From Thermanaerothrix daxensis (GTDB lineage: Bacteria > Chloroflexota > Anaerolineae > Anaerolineales > Anaerolineaceae): a DNA stretch of 64,000 nt. The position numbers and the translations under genes are program-made. The DNA lies in the NCBI RefSeq assembly GCF_001306145.1, contig NZ_LGKO01000002.1:1178001-1242000 (forward strand), read 5' to 3'. The notes below the pieces were generated by a model, which had not been told where the DNA came from, searched no databases, and saw only the letters and a program-made list of their open reading frames with translations. Below, piece by piece: positions 9,584 through 19,070 of the stretch (its first letter is position 1; each line of letters begins with the position of its first letter).

Positions 9584-12500
9584 ATGATGCACTTAACTCT
9601 AGAACATCCTCCTCATTGGTTAGATCGTCCCCTCTGGAAATCTTTAACCCCGTTGCGTCTGGAAACGCTTTTTGTGCTGGTGATCCTGGGGTTGGCTTTG
9701 TTTACTCGCCTGTATCATTTGGGGGACCGGGTGATGAGCCATGACGAGGTCAACCATGTGGTTCCTTCGTGGGAACTTTACATGGGGCGAGGATATCGGC
9801 ACGATCCAATCACCCATGGACCGTTCCAATTCCACGTGGTTGCTCTTACTTATTTCCTTTTCGGAGATAATGACTTTACCTCACGCATTCCGGCTGCACT
9901 CTTCAGTGTTGCGACAATCGCCGTAGTGCTCTTGGGGTACCGGCGTTATTTGGGAAGAAGCGGTGCGTTGATTGCCGGCGTGCTCTTTCTAATTTCACCC
10001 TATATGCTTTTTTACGGTCGTTATACGCGTAACGAGGCTTTTGTAGCCTTTTGGGGCGTCGTCACACTGCTGGCTGTCTTGAAATATTTGGAACAAGGGG
10101 AGAAACGCTGGCTTTACATCCTGACGGCGGTAACCGCGCTTCAGTTTGCAACCAAAGAAACTGCCTTTATTTACACGGCTCAGTTGCTGCTCTTCCTGGC
10201 AATCCTATTCATGGCACGGAGCGTGCGCTTTCCATGGCCAGATGCCCGTAAGCATCTTTTATTCAACCTTGCTCTAACCGGGGCATTGTTAGTTCTGGTG
10301 CTGGCCGTTGTGCTGTCGGGGTGGAATGCGATTGCTAATCGCGGGGTTGCTGCATCTGCAACCGGTAGTATCAGTCCAATCCAATTGGTCGAGGCTAGCC
10401 TGGCATTGATTGGTTTGGCGCTGGGCTTGATGGCTGCCATCCTCCTGCTGCGTGAAGTGGGGTGGTCCTATTTGCGACAGGAGCGCAGTCTAGATATGTT
10501 GCTTCTTGTCGGCACGTTGATACTACCTCAGTTGACAGCATTTCCGGTTAAGATCATTGGTGTCTTGCTGGGTCAGAACTGGAATCCACTGGACTACTCG
10601 CCTCAGGGGATCTTACGCAGTGGCATTGTGCTGGTAGTGTTGACGCTCATTGCAGCAGGTGTGGGGCTCCTTTGGAAACCCCGCCTCTGGTTGACCAATT
10701 TTGCCCTTTTTTACGGAATTTTTGTGGTGCTCTATACCACGGTTTTTACGAACGGGTTTGGCTTCTTCACCGGCATTGTGGGATCTTTAGGATATTGGTT
10801 GGAGCAACAGGGGGTCAATCGTGGCACGCAACCGTGGTACTACTATGCTCTTTTACAGATTCCAATGTATGAATACCTGGCCGCTTTGGGGACGTTATTA
10901 GCAATTTACCTGGGTTGGCGCTACCGTCGTTTCAGCCAGATCCCGGGGGAATCGCCAATGCCGCGGGCAACCGCTTTACCTGATGGGTGGATGGGGTTTG
11001 CCTCGGAAGAGAGAGTCGCTCAGAACCTGGACCGAGAGGATAACCCAGAGGTGCCAGTAGAGAAAGCAGAAACCTTGCCCGTTCTTGGTTTGCTGGTCTT
11101 TTGGGCGGTAACCAGTTTGGGGGCTTACTCTCTGGCGGGTGAAAAGATGCCCTGGTTAACAGTGCACATTGCCATGCCCTTGTTGTTATGTGCGGGTTGG
11201 GGCCTGGGGGCATTGGTGGATAGAATGCCGTGGGCCGTTATTCGCCAAGGGCGAGCATGGATCGGATTGCTCCTCGTTCCTGTATTCCTCAGCGCGGCAA
11301 TTGGTGCAGTCATGGCCTGGGTGGGCCCTATTGTGCCTTTCAGTGGTTATACTCTTGAAAACCTTCAGGTGACTACCACATTTTTGTTTGCAATTACCGC
11401 GGCGATAATAAGCGCCAGGGCATTGATTTATGTGTTTAAAGGTTGGCGGGGGATGGATGTGCTGAAGTTATTACTCCTCTACTTTTTTGCCTTTCTAGGT
11501 ATCCTTACTTTTCGTACCGCGGCAATAGCGGCTTATATCAACTACGACACCGCCAAGGAGTTTCTGGTATATGCGCATGCAGCCAGTGGCCCCAAGGAGA
11601 TTCTGGCGCAAGTGGAGGAAATTTCACGCCGGACGACACGCGGCCTGGACATTCAAGTGGCCTATGATAATGATGCCTTATATCCTTATTGGTGGTATTT
11701 TCGTGATTACCCGAATAAGCGATATTTTGCTGAAAACCCCACCCGCGATCTACGAGATGTGCCTGTGATCATCGCTGGCAACAGTGCGAATTGGAGCAAG
11801 TTGGATGCCATCACCAAAGGGGAGTTTGTTCAATTTGAGTATATGCGTCTGTGGTGGCCAATGCAGGATTATTACAACTTGACCTGGGATCGGATTTGGG
11901 GGGCTTTGCGTGATCCCAAAATGCGCTCGGCAGTATTTCAGATCTGGTTTAATCGGGATTACACGGCTTATGCGCAATTGACTGGAAATCAAAATTTAAC
12001 TTTGGAGAAATGGGAGCCGAGTGCGAAATTACGCTTTTATGTGCGCAAAGACATTGTAGCCCAGATTTGGAATTACGGCGTTTTGCCTGAACAGGTCCCC
12101 ACAGTGGAAACTGATCCCTACCAGAAAGGGATGGTGCAGTTAACACCCGAGTTGGTGGTAGGCCAGGTGGGCGTGGGAGGGAATCTACCTGGTCAATTTC
12201 AAAATCCACGCGGAGTGGCTGTAGCCCCGGATGGTTCGATTTATGTGGCGGACTCGCGCAATCATCGCATTCAGCACATCTCCGCCTCTGGCAAGGTCCT
12301 CAACGTATGGGGTGGGTTTGCTGATGCTACAACAGGCGAAGCGTCAGGAGGCACATTTAACGAACCCTGGGGAGTGGCGGTAGGTCCAGATGGAAGCGTC
12401 TATGTGGCGGATACCTGGAATCACCGCATTCAGAAGTTCACCGCTGAGGGACAGTTTATCACCATGTGGGGGTACTTCGGCCAGGCCGAACGCCCCGAGG

Positions 12501-13036
12501 CTTTCTGGGGGCCGCGTGGCGTAGCCGTGGATGCACAGGGGCGAGTTTATGTCACGGATACAGGTAATAAACGGGTGGTCATTTTCACTGCCGATGGACA
12601 ATATATCGCTCAGTTCGGTGGGGCAGGAGTGGAAGCCGGCAAATTCGATGAGCCTGTGGGTATCGCCCTGGATGGGGAGGGGAACATTTACGTTGCTGAT
12701 ACCTGGAATCAGCGAGTGCAGGTGTTTCGCCCCGATTTCACCAATAACCTCTTTTTGCCCATCCGGGAATGGGAAATTCACGGTTGGTACGGTCAATCAT
12801 TGGATAATAAGCCCTTTATTGCGATTGCCCCTTCAGAGCATGTTTTCTTGACCGATCCCGAAGGCTACCGTGTGCTAGAGTTTGACCCACAGGGCAATTT
12901 TGTGCGTGGTTGGGGAGACTACAGCACAAGCACGGATGGCTTTGGTTTACCTTCGGGGTTAGCCATTGATGTACAAGAGCGTGTGTGGGTGAGCGATGCA
13001 GGTAACCAAGTGGTGGTGCGCTTTGTGTTACCTTAG
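9584..13036 (+). CDS. TIGR03663-type membrane glycosyltransferase (Agl23-like) with C-terminal NHL beta-propeller
   Basis: Very large membrane protein (about 1150 residues). The N-terminal 650 residues hold about a dozen hydrophobic helices and the GT-C style acidic motif SHDEVNH in the first outer loop, followed by THGPFQFH and YGRYTRNEAF. This matches the TIGR03663/Agl23 family of putative polyprenyl-phosphate-sugar dependent glycosyltransferases. An extracytoplasmic domain follows. The last 270 residues are five or six NHL repeats of the form G-x-F-x-x-P-x-G-V-A-V-x-x-x-G-x-I-Y-V-A-D-x-x-N-x-R-I-Q, expected to form a beta-propeller outside the membrane. A -10 box TATAAT is at 9502-9507. 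I choose the ATG at 9584 (CGAGGA 9 nt upstream); in-frame ATG 9542 and TTG 9524 are possible. Confidence 0.85.
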   Translation: MMHLTLEHPPHWLDRPLWKSLTPLRLETLFVLVILGLALFTRLYHLGDRVMSHDEVNHVVPSWELYMGRGYRHDPITHGPFQFHVVALTYFLFGDNDFTSRIPAALFSVATIAVVLLGYRRYLGRSGALIAGVLFLISPYMLFYGRYTRNEAFVAFWGVVTLLAVLKYLEQGEKRWLYILTAVTALQFATKETAFIYTAQLLLFLAILFMARSVRFPWPDARKHLLFNLALTGALLVLVLAVVLSGWNAIANRGVAASATGSISPIQLVEASLALIGLALGLMAAILLLREVGWSYLRQERSLDMLLLVGTLILPQLTAFPVKIIGVLLGQNWNPLDYSPQGILRSGIVLVVLTLIAAGVGLLWKPRLWLTNFALFYGIFVVLYTTVFTNGFGFFTGIVGSLGYWLEQQGVNRGTQPWYYYALLQIPMYEYLAALGTLLAIYLGWRYRRFSQIPGESPMPRATALPDGWMGFASEERVAQNLDREDNPEVPVEKAETLPVLGLLVFWAVTSLGAYSLAGEKMPWLTVHIAMPLLLCAGWGLGALVDRMPWAVIRQGRAWIGLLLVPVFLSAAIGAVMAWVGPIVPFSGYTLENLQVTTTFLFAITAAIISARALIYVFKGWRGMDVLKLLLLYFFAFLGILTFRTAAIAAYINYDTAKEFLVYAHAASGPKEILAQVEEISRRTTRGLDIQVAYDNDALYPYWWYFRDYPNKRYFAENPTRDLRDVPVIIAGNSANWSKLDAITKGEFVQFEYMRLWWPMQDYYNLTWDRIWGALRDPKMRSAVFQIWFNRDYTAYAQLTGNQNLTLEKWEPSAKLRFYVRKDIVAQIWNYGVLPEQVPTVETDPYQKGMVQLTPELVVGQVGVGGNLPGQFQNPRGVAVAPDGSIYVADSRNHRIQHISASGKVLNVWGGFADATTGEASGGTFNEPWGVAVGPDGSVYVADTWNHRIQKFTAEGQFITMWGYFGQAERPEAFWGPRGVAVDAQGRVYVTDTGNKRVVIFTADGQYIAQFGGAGVEAGKFDEPVGIALDGEGNIYVADTWNQRVQVFRPDFTNNLFLPIREWEIHGWYGQSLDNKPFIAIAPSEHVFLTDPEGYRVLEFDPQGNFVRGWGDYSTSTDGFGLPSGLAIDVQERVWVSDAGNQVVVRFVLP

Positions 13037-13085
13037 CCTGTAATTCCTTTTGCTTGAAGAAATATTCATCCAGCGTTTATCGGCT

Positions 13086-13113
13086 CTTAACAACCCCACA
13101 ATGGGGTGTTAAG
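13086..13113. other. Stem-loop between the glycosyltransferase and surE
   Basis: CTTAACAACCCCA / TGGGGTGTTAAG forms a 12-bp stem with one bulged A and a tiny loop. No T-run follows, so it is either a Rho-dependent or processing signal or part of the surE leader. Confidence 0.4.
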
Positions 13114-13153
13114 CCTTTAAGGGTATGCTTGAAGGCAAAGGAGGAACGTGGCA

Positions 13154-14035
13154 ATGAAAAGCAAGGCAAGAGGCTATCCCCATATTCTAGTGACAAACGA
13201 CGATGGTGTGCTTGCACCGGGGTTGTTAGCCTTAGCACAAGCCATGCGTGCGTTGGGAGAGGTGAGCGTTCTCGCCCCAGAACGTAATTGGTCGGGTGGG
13301 GGGCATGTGAAGACTCTGGATCGCCCTTTGCGAGTACGGGAGTATCGGTTATCTGATGGAAGCCTGGCTTTTGCCAGCGATGGTGCTCCTTCAGATTGTG
13401 TTTCATTGGCTGTGTTGGGATTCTTTAAACGACCTATTGATCTGGTGGTTTCAGGGATCAACCAGGGGGCCAACTTGGGGCACGATGTCACCTATTCGGG
13501 AACGGTCACCGCAGCAATGGAGGCAGTCATTGCCGGAATTCCAGCAGTGGCCTTCTCGCTGGAAGTTAGTGAGAATGATCTAGATGGGGTAGATTATCAA
13601 CCTGCGGCTCGGCTGGCTCAGAAAATCATTGGACAGGTGCTCAAAAATGGGCTGCCGGGGGGCACGTTGCTCAATGTTAATATTCCTGCCCTGCCAGAGA
13701 AAAAGATTCGGGGTTTCCGTATAACCCGCCAGGGCTTGAGAGTGTACCATAATCGTCTGGATGAACGCACTGACCCACGAGGAAGAGCATATTACTGGAT
13801 CAGTGGTGATGTGCCCACGGGTGTTCCCGAAAAGGGAAGCGACGTAGGTGCTTTGGCAGAGGGTTTTGTTTCCATCACCCCGTTACATCTTGATTTGACA
13901 GCCTATCGCGCTATGTCTGACCTCTACACCTGGGAATGGGAGGAAGATGAATTGTCTCTCTCTAGCGATGATGGCTTGGGGATGGGATTTGACGCTCATA
14001 AAGTAATCTGTTCAGCGGATTTTAGAGAAGGGTAG
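13154..14035 (+). CDS. surE: 5'/3'-nucleotidase SurE
   Basis: Metal-dependent nucleoside-monophosphate phosphatase and exopolyphosphatase of stationary-phase survival. The N-terminal signature ILVTNDDG has the two metal-binding aspartates. Downstream are the GTLDRPLR-like block (HVKTLDRPLRV), the DGAPSDCV loop and VSGINQGANLGHDVTYSGTVTAAMEA, all diagnostic. The 293-residue chain is slightly longer than the E. coli protein because of an acidic C-terminal extension. The start is the ATG at 13154, 9 nt after AGGAGG; a GTG at 13148 is too close to that box. Standard housekeeping gene, no odd features. Confidence 0.95.
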   Translation: MKSKARGYPHILVTNDDGVLAPGLLALAQAMRALGEVSVLAPERNWSGGGHVKTLDRPLRVREYRLSDGSLAFASDGAPSDCVSLAVLGFFKRPIDLVVSGINQGANLGHDVTYSGTVTAAMEAVIAGIPAVAFSLEVSENDLDGVDYQPAARLAQKIIGQVLKNGLPGGTLLNVNIPALPEKKIRGFRITRQGLRVYHNRLDERTDPRGRAYYWISGDVPTGVPEKGSDVGALAEGFVSITPLHLDLTAYRAMSDLYTWEWEEDELSLSSDDGLGMGFDAHKVICSADFREG

Positions 14036-14109
14036 CAGGTGAGCAATGATTGTTTTCTAAAGAGGTTCTTTTCAAAAATTCAAGCGTGGTTTTAGTTAAG
14101 ATTCAGACA

Positions 14110-14970
14110 TAAGTTCAGACAGGGGAAACAATGGAGCGAAAAGTGTCTCTGACCGAGGCCACGACCCGGCGGAATTCTTGAGGGGATATCTTGGGGTTCA
14201 CTTTTGGGAACACAAATGCTCCCGAAAACACTTTGGATTTGCGACTGTGTTTGGGGTAAAGATGTGAGCGCAGTTTTTCCCCCACCATCAGGAGGGTGGC
14301 ATAGGCGATCAGCATCCATGCCACCATCTTTTTCATCCATTCTCGTTTTTATGTATCATCTTATCCAAGCCGAGCAAGGTTTTCAAGGCGCGCAACATCT
14401 CCTCGCTTTTCATGCGTTGGAGATAAACCTCCAGCCCTCGCTCAGCAAGTAAGTTGGTCATCACTCACAGGGGTTCACGGAAACCCTATCGCCACCGTTC
14501 GATCACATTGACCCGGACTTTGCCCACTTAGAAGATGTGGTTGAATGGTCGTTTCTCGCCTTTTTGAACCCACAAGAGGAGATCCGTTGCCCCTCCTGGT
14601 CGGAGAAGGTTGCACCGCCTTTCGGTCGAATGAGAAAGTTGACGTGCTCCGTTTCCGTGGTTTGCATCCATGCCAGGTGACTGAATTTACGATCCAGAAC
14701 CAGGGGTTTATGTCCCAGGAACGGCTTCATGACTGCAAACGCCTTGAAGGGGATAACGATTGCGCGAGGTGACTTCAGCGTTGATCGTGGTCGAAAAGCA
14801 ACTCACCCCATAGCAGGGAATGGCTCGCCCCCGATAGGGGGTGGCAAGTAAGCCGAAATCGGGCAGGCGATTCTGGCAGCCCGCTCCTTACGCTTGACCA
14901 AGATTGCGGCTAAAGTGGAAGGCAGTAGGGATGCCGGCGCGCTGGACGCCTCGTCGAAGGGATAGGTGAG
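14110..14970 (-). pseudogene. Degenerate IS4-family transposase remnant
   Basis: No intact gene lies between surE and 15006. On the minus strand, fragments in changing frames read as one IS4-type DDE transposase. From about 14960 down: GIPTAFHFSRN, then LLATPYRGRAIPCYGV, then PFLGHKPLVLDRKFSHL (second Asp) with a following ETEHVNFLIRPKGGATF, then VGKVRVNVIERWR, then YLQRMKSEEMLRALK. The last matches the IS4 signature Y-x2-R-x3-E-x6-K (YREK) exactly. Finally comes MVAWMLIAYATLLMVGEKLR. At least three in-frame stops and three frame changes break it. The N-terminal part is missing and I could not define terminal inverted repeats or target duplication, so the element is old and dead. Confidence 0.8.
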
Positions 14971-15005
14971 TCTTGAACCAATTGATTACATGGAATCGTT
15001 AGGTC

Positions 15006-15383
15006 TCACTTCTTGCGCATGTCCTCGATGAAGAGCTGGCTGATAAACAGGATAACACTTACCACCAGCGAGCCAAGGAAGGCTCCCCAGAAACCGCTTA
15101 CCGTGAATCCAACCCCGAATTGATTGCCAACCCATCCTGCCAGGGCAAATAGGCCCGTATTAATCACGAGGATTCCCAGGCCTAGTGTCAGGATAATGAA
15201 AGGGCAACCCAAGATAACCAGAATCGGACGGATAATCGCATTGATAACTCCAAAGATCAGAGCCAGCCAGATAAAACTCAGCCAGTTATTTGAAGAAGGT
15301 TGGATGTACTGGGGACTTAGTAACGCCACGGCGACGTAAAAAGCCAATGCCGTTACGAATAGGCGAATTAAAAAGCGTTTCAT
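15006..15383 (-). CDS. Phage-holin-4-superfamily (4TM) small membrane protein
   Basis: 125-residue integral membrane protein with four hydrophobic helices and the family block FGVINAIIRPILVILGCPFIILTLGL, followed by a Gly-rich third helix. It matches the widespread bacterial PF04020-like family that is named after holins but is usually a chromosomal protein of unknown role. The ATG at 15383 has GGAGG 8 nt upstream; an earlier in-frame ATG (15398) precedes that box and is unlikely. It stands next to the IS4 remnant with no phage genes nearby, so I do not read it as prophage. Confidence 0.82.
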   Translation of the reverse strand: MKRFLIRLFVTALAFYVAVALLSPQYIQPSSNNWLSFIWLALIFGVINAIIRPILVILGCPFIILTLGLGILVINTGLFALAGWVGNQFGVGFTVSGFWGAFLGSLVVSVILFISQLFIEDMRKK

Positions 15384-15419
15384 TGCTAATTCCTCCAATT
15401 TGGCATATATGCGTACCCA

Positions 15420-16370
15420 TTATAAGGGCATTTCCATCCAAATAAGTGTTTGTTGGGGGCTAAAACCACAGGCTAAGAAGGTCTCGTCATCTTCACCTGC
15501 CGGATAGTTGATGGAAAGAGGGCGTCGTCTCCCGAATTTCTGGCGCATGATCGGGAGCAAGGCCTGCAAGGCCCGAGCGGCCCGATCTGGACATGGGGCA
15601 ATCCAGAGCCAATCGGAGTAGTAGGATGTGGCTTCCCAGGTGCAAAACCCCAATGGCTCCTCGTGTTCTAACGCTGTAAAGTGGATCAGGGGAGTCTCGC
15701 TGAGTAGGTTCCTCAATTGGTTCAATAATCCCGGCCGGAAGCGTCGAAAATCCAGAGGCAGATTCCAGGCCACTTGTTCGGGGTAGGTTCGCTTCAGCCA
15801 AGCGATTTGCAATGCCCATTCGTTGGGGCGTCGGGATCGCACATAGGCGCCGAAATGATCAGGATGTATCTTCTGGGAAGGTTCTGCTATCCAGGTTGTG
15901 CGTCGAGCGCGTTCTTGAAAGCCCAACCCCTCATATAAATGAAGCGCCGCGGGGTTGTCTTCCCTAACTTGAAGCCAGACTGAGGGGTAGTTCCAGGATT
16001 TGAGGAAATGAAGGGCTTTTTCTGTTAATCTCTTGGCAATCCCTCGGCGACGGTAGTCAGGGTGAACAGCCACATTCACAATAAGGGGGCGACGGGAGCC
16101 GGCTCTGGGTAGGATAATGCCCAAATTGCCCACAATTCGACCGTTTTCTTCCCACACAAACCCGCTCATTGGAGGTGGCGTAGCCAGAGTGGAGGAAAAA
16201 CCACTATGGAGTTGAATGCCCCAGGTGCGCATGCGCCTTAGATACTCCCACCCATCTTGATCCATGGTACTCGCAAAGCAGATTTCAATCAGGTCGGCAA
16301 CAGCCAGGATATCCTGAGGTAGATGCAGAGGACGAATATGAGTTTCCTCTTGGGTGAGGATTTTTTCCAT
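15420..16370 (-). CDS. Tandem-GNAT acetyltransferase
   Basis: 316-residue protein with two acetyltransferase-like halves. The first (about residues 10-165) has a full motif A, VNVAVHPDYRRRGIAKRLTEKAL, and motif B NPAALHLYEGLGF. The second (about 185-316) keeps the fold pattern (PLGFCTWEATSYYSDWLWIAPC ... PLSINYPAGEDDETFLACGF) but lacks a clear R-x-x-G-x-G/A pyrophosphate loop, so it is probably non-catalytic or substrate-binding. This duplicated design is seen in mycothiol-synthase-like and related enzymes; no specific substrate can be assigned. No obvious ribosome-binding site precedes the ATG. Confidence 0.82.
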   Translation of the reverse strand: MEKILTQEETHIRPLHLPQDILAVADLIEICFASTMDQDGWEYLRRMRTWGIQLHSGFSSTLATPPPMSGFVWEENGRIVGNLGIILPRAGSRRPLIVNVAVHPDYRRRGIAKRLTEKALHFLKSWNYPSVWLQVREDNPAALHLYEGLGFQERARRTTWIAEPSQKIHPDHFGAYVRSRRPNEWALQIAWLKRTYPEQVAWNLPLDFRRFRPGLLNQLRNLLSETPLIHFTALEHEEPLGFCTWEATSYYSDWLWIAPCPDRAARALQALLPIMRQKFGRRRPLSINYPAGEDDETFLACGFSPQQTLIWMEMPL

Positions 16371-16447
16371 AACAAGGATATTTTACCCCATTCGCTTGAA
16401 CAGGCGTTTTATTCAATCCGGCATATATAAAAATCTTATGCAAGGCT

Positions 16448-16477
16448 TTTACTTTGTTAATCTGAAGGTGCTATAAT
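16448..16477 (+). promoter_or_regulatory. Probable clpC promoter
   Basis: A perfect TATAAT at 16472-16477 is preceded by TTTACT at 16448-16453 (18 nt spacing). It lies about 50 nt upstream of the clpC start. I see no CIRCE or CtsR heptad repeat in the gap from 16371 to 16529. Confidence 0.45.
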
Positions 16478-16529
16478 CCTTGCAGGTTAGAGTATCACTT
16501 TTCGTATCTATTATGAGGATGTTACGCTT

Positions 16530-19019
16530 ATGATGCGATTTGACCGATTTACCGAACGAGCCCAAGAGGCTGCTCAACGCGCGGCTGAGATCATCCAACG
16601 TTATGGTCACAACCAGATTGACACCGAGCATATCCTGCTGGCGCTCATTGAGCAGCCACAAGGTGTGATCCCGCAAATCCTTGAAATTTTGAAGGTGGAT
16701 GCCAGCATGTTGGCTGACCGCCTGGATTACATCTTGCGCACCAGCCCCAAAGCCAGCATTTTTGGCGGAGGAGCGGGGCAGATTTTTATTACACCACGGG
16801 TCAAGCGGATCATTGATCAGGCGAACGAAGAAGCCAACCGCTTGAAGGATGAGTACATCTCCACAGAACACATCTTTCTGGCAATCCTGAGCGAACGCAA
16901 TACGCCTGCCGCTCGTCTGCTTGAAGGTGCGGGCATTACACGGGAGCGGGTGTTAGATGCCATCATGCAGATACGAGGTGGCCAGCGCGTGACCGATCCT
17001 CAGGCCGAAACCCGCTACCGAACACTAGAGAAGTATTCACGGGATCTGACAGCACTGGCGCGTGAGGGTAAGCTGGATCCGGTCATTGGACGCGATCAAG
17101 AAATCTTGCGGGTCATGCAAATCCTCTCGCGCCGGACCAAGAATAATCCGGTTTTGATCGGTGAGGCTGGTGTGGGAAAAACGGCAATCGTAGAAGGACT
17201 TGCCCAGAAAATTGCGGCGAACGACGTGCCAGAAATCCTGATGGGAAAACGGGTCGTTCAATTAGACTTGGGGGCAATGATTGCTGGAAGCCGATTCCGT
17301 GGCGAGTTTGAGGAACGTTTGAAGGCTGCTATTGAAGAGGTCCAGCGTTCCGAAGGTGAGATCATCTTATTTATTGATGAACTGCATACCGTGGTAGGGG
17401 CGGGAGCGGCTCAGGGAGCAATGGACGCTTCCAACATGCTTAAGCCTGCATTGGCACGGGGCGAGTTGCAGTGTATTGGCGCTACAACCCTAGATGAATA
17501 TCACAAGTACATTGAGAAAGATGCAGCTTTGGAACGCCGTTTTGCGCCCGTTTATGTGGATGAGCCTTCGGTAGAGGAAACCATAGAGATGCTGCGCGGT
17601 CTACGTGACCGCTACGAAGCCCACCACAAAGTGCGCTTCTCAGATGAGGCTCTGGTGGCTGCAGCGCGGCTCTCGGCCCAATACGTCACCGAACGCCACT
17701 TACCAGATAAAGCAATTGATCTGATTGATGAGGCGGCCGCGAAACTGCGTGTAGCATTGTATTCGTTACCTCCCGAACTGAAAAAGATGAAATCGGAAAT
17801 TGATCGTCTGCAAGCCGAAGAAGAGCAAGCGGGGCTAGAACGTGATTATGAACGAGCGGCGCGTAAAAAAGCCGAACGCCTGCGCTTGCAAGAACAATTT
17901 GAGAAATTGCGTGACCAGTGGGAGTCTGAACATAAACTGGATGAAGTGGTGGATGTAAATGACATTGCTGAGGTGGTTGCGCAGTGGACGGGAATTCCGG
18001 TCAGCCAAATGATGGAATCGGAAGCTGAACGTCTGGTGCATATGGAAGAGCGGCTAGCTGAACGGGTCATTGGACAGGAGGAGGCGATCCGGGCAATTGC
18101 GGATGCCATCCGCCGAGCGCGAGCGGGTCTCAAAGATCCGCGCCGGCCAATTGGATCATTTATCTTCATTGGTCCATCAGGAGTGGGCAAAACGGAACTG
18201 GCGAAAGCCCTGGCCGAATTCCTTTTTGGAGACGAAGATGCGTTGGTTCGGCTGGATATGAGCGAGTATCGCGAGCAGCATACCGTTTCACGGCTTTTCG
18301 GCGCACCGCCTGGCTATGTGGGGTACGAAGAGGGCGGTCAACTCACCGAAGCCGTACGCCGGCGCCCTTACCGGGTCATCCTCTTTGATGAAATTGAAAA
18401 AGCCCACCCAGAGGTTTGGAATGCGTTGTTGCAAATTCTAGATGAAGGCCGCTTAGCCGATGGGCAGGGCCATGTGGTGGATTTCCGGAACACTGTGCTG
18501 ATTATGACCAGCAACCTGGGCACTGAGTTTGTGCGCCGTGGAGGGACGCTGGGCTTTTTGCCTGATACCCAGAACGATGAGGATCGCCTTAACCAGGAAA
18601 AGATCCAGAAAGCACTCAAGAGCACTTTCCGTCCAGAGTTCCTTAACCGCATCGATGAGATCATCATGTTCTCGCCGCTGACCCAGGAGCACATGTACAG
18701 GATTGTGGATCTGCAAATGAAAGAGGTGCGTCAGCGGTTGTTAGAACATGGGCTGGATGTGGTGCTGACTCCCGCAGCGCGTCGTTGGCTGGCGGAAATC
18801 GGGTATGACCCCAGTTTTGGAGCCCGACCTCTGCGGCGAGCGATTCAGAAGTACATTGAGAGCCCGTTGTCAGTCAGCATTCTTGCGGGGCAGTTTCGGG
18901 TAGGCGATAAAATCATTGTGGACTATCAGGAAGGCGATACCAAACCAACCTTCCGCCGGGCTGAAGAGGTGAGCGAATCCATTTTGCAAGAGCAACCGGC
19001 CGAATCCTCACGCGACTAA
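16530..19019 (+). CDS. clpC: ATP-dependent Clp protease ATP-binding subunit ClpC
   Basis: Hsp100 unfoldase, 829 residues, feeding ClpP. Order of parts: a ClpN double repeat (residues 1-145, [16 protein letters not shown] and HILLAL); AAA1 with Walker A GEAGVGKT and Walker B IILFIDE; a short UVR-containing middle segment with a coiled coil ([25 protein letters not shown] written with charged heptads), which separates ClpC from ClpA; and AAA2 with GPSGVGKT and [11 protein letters not shown]. The pore loop [13 protein letters not shown] and the C-terminal D2-small domain [16 protein letters not shown] follow. The start has two consecutive ATG codons with GAGG about 10 nt upstream. No ClpP gene is in the window. 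Confidence 0.95.
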   Translation: MMRFDRFTERAQEAAQRAAEIIQRYGHNQIDTEHILLALIEQPQGVIPQILEILKVDASMLADRLDYILRTSPKASIFGGGAGQIFITPRVKRIIDQANEEANRLKDEYISTEHIFLAILSERNTPAARLLEGAGITRERVLDAIMQIRGGQRVTDPQAETRYRTLEKYSRDLTALAREGKLDPVIGRDQEILRVMQILSRRTKNNPVLIGEAGVGKTAIVEGLAQKIAANDVPEILMGKRVVQLDLGAMIAGSRFRGEFEERLKAAIEEVQRSEGEIILFIDELHTVVGAGAAQGAMDASNMLKPALARGELQCIGATTLDEYHKYIEKDAALERRFAPVYVDEPSVEETIEMLRGLRDRYEAHHKVRFSDEALVAAARLSAQYVTERHLPDKAIDLIDEAAAKLRVALYSLPPELKKMKSEIDRLQAEEEQAGLERDYERAARKKAERLRLQEQFEKLRDQWESEHKLDEVVDVNDIAEVVAQWTGIPVSQMMESEAERLVHMEERLAERVIGQEEAIRAIADAIRRARAGLKDPRRPIGSFIFIGPSGVGKTELAKALAEFLFGDEDALVRLDMSEYREQHTVSRLFGAPPGYVGYEEGGQLTEAVRRRPYRVILFDEIEKAHPEVWNALLQILDEGRLADGQGHVVDFRNTVLIMTSNLGTEFVRRGGTLGFLPDTQNDEDRLNQEKIQKALKSTFRPEFLNRIDEIIMFSPLTQEHMYRIVDLQMKEVRQRLLEHGLDVVLTPAARRWLAEIGYDPSFGARPLRRAIQKYIESPLSVSILAGQFRVGDKIIVDYQEGDTKPTFRRAEEVSESILQEQPAESSRD

Positions 19020-19023
19020 AATC

Positions 19024-19063
19024 AACCGAGGGTGCGAAACACTTCGCACCCTCGGTTTTGTTT
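19024..19063. terminator. Rho-independent terminator between clpC and glnA
   Basis: A 15-bp inverted repeat (AACCGAGGGTGCGAA / TTCGCACCCTCGGTT) with loop ACAC is followed by TTGTTT on the plus strand. The complement ends in TTGATTTT, so it can serve both convergent genes. Confidence 0.9.
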
Positions 19064-19070
19064 CGAAATA

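Noticed and set aside
14503-14730. 75-residue minus-strand open frame as a gene
   Set aside because: It is a fragment of the IS4 transposase bounded by frame changes and has no independent start signal.
15006-15383. Holin-like gene as sign of a prophage
   Set aside because: No other phage genes, integrase or attachment repeats nearby; this family is common on bacterial chromosomes.
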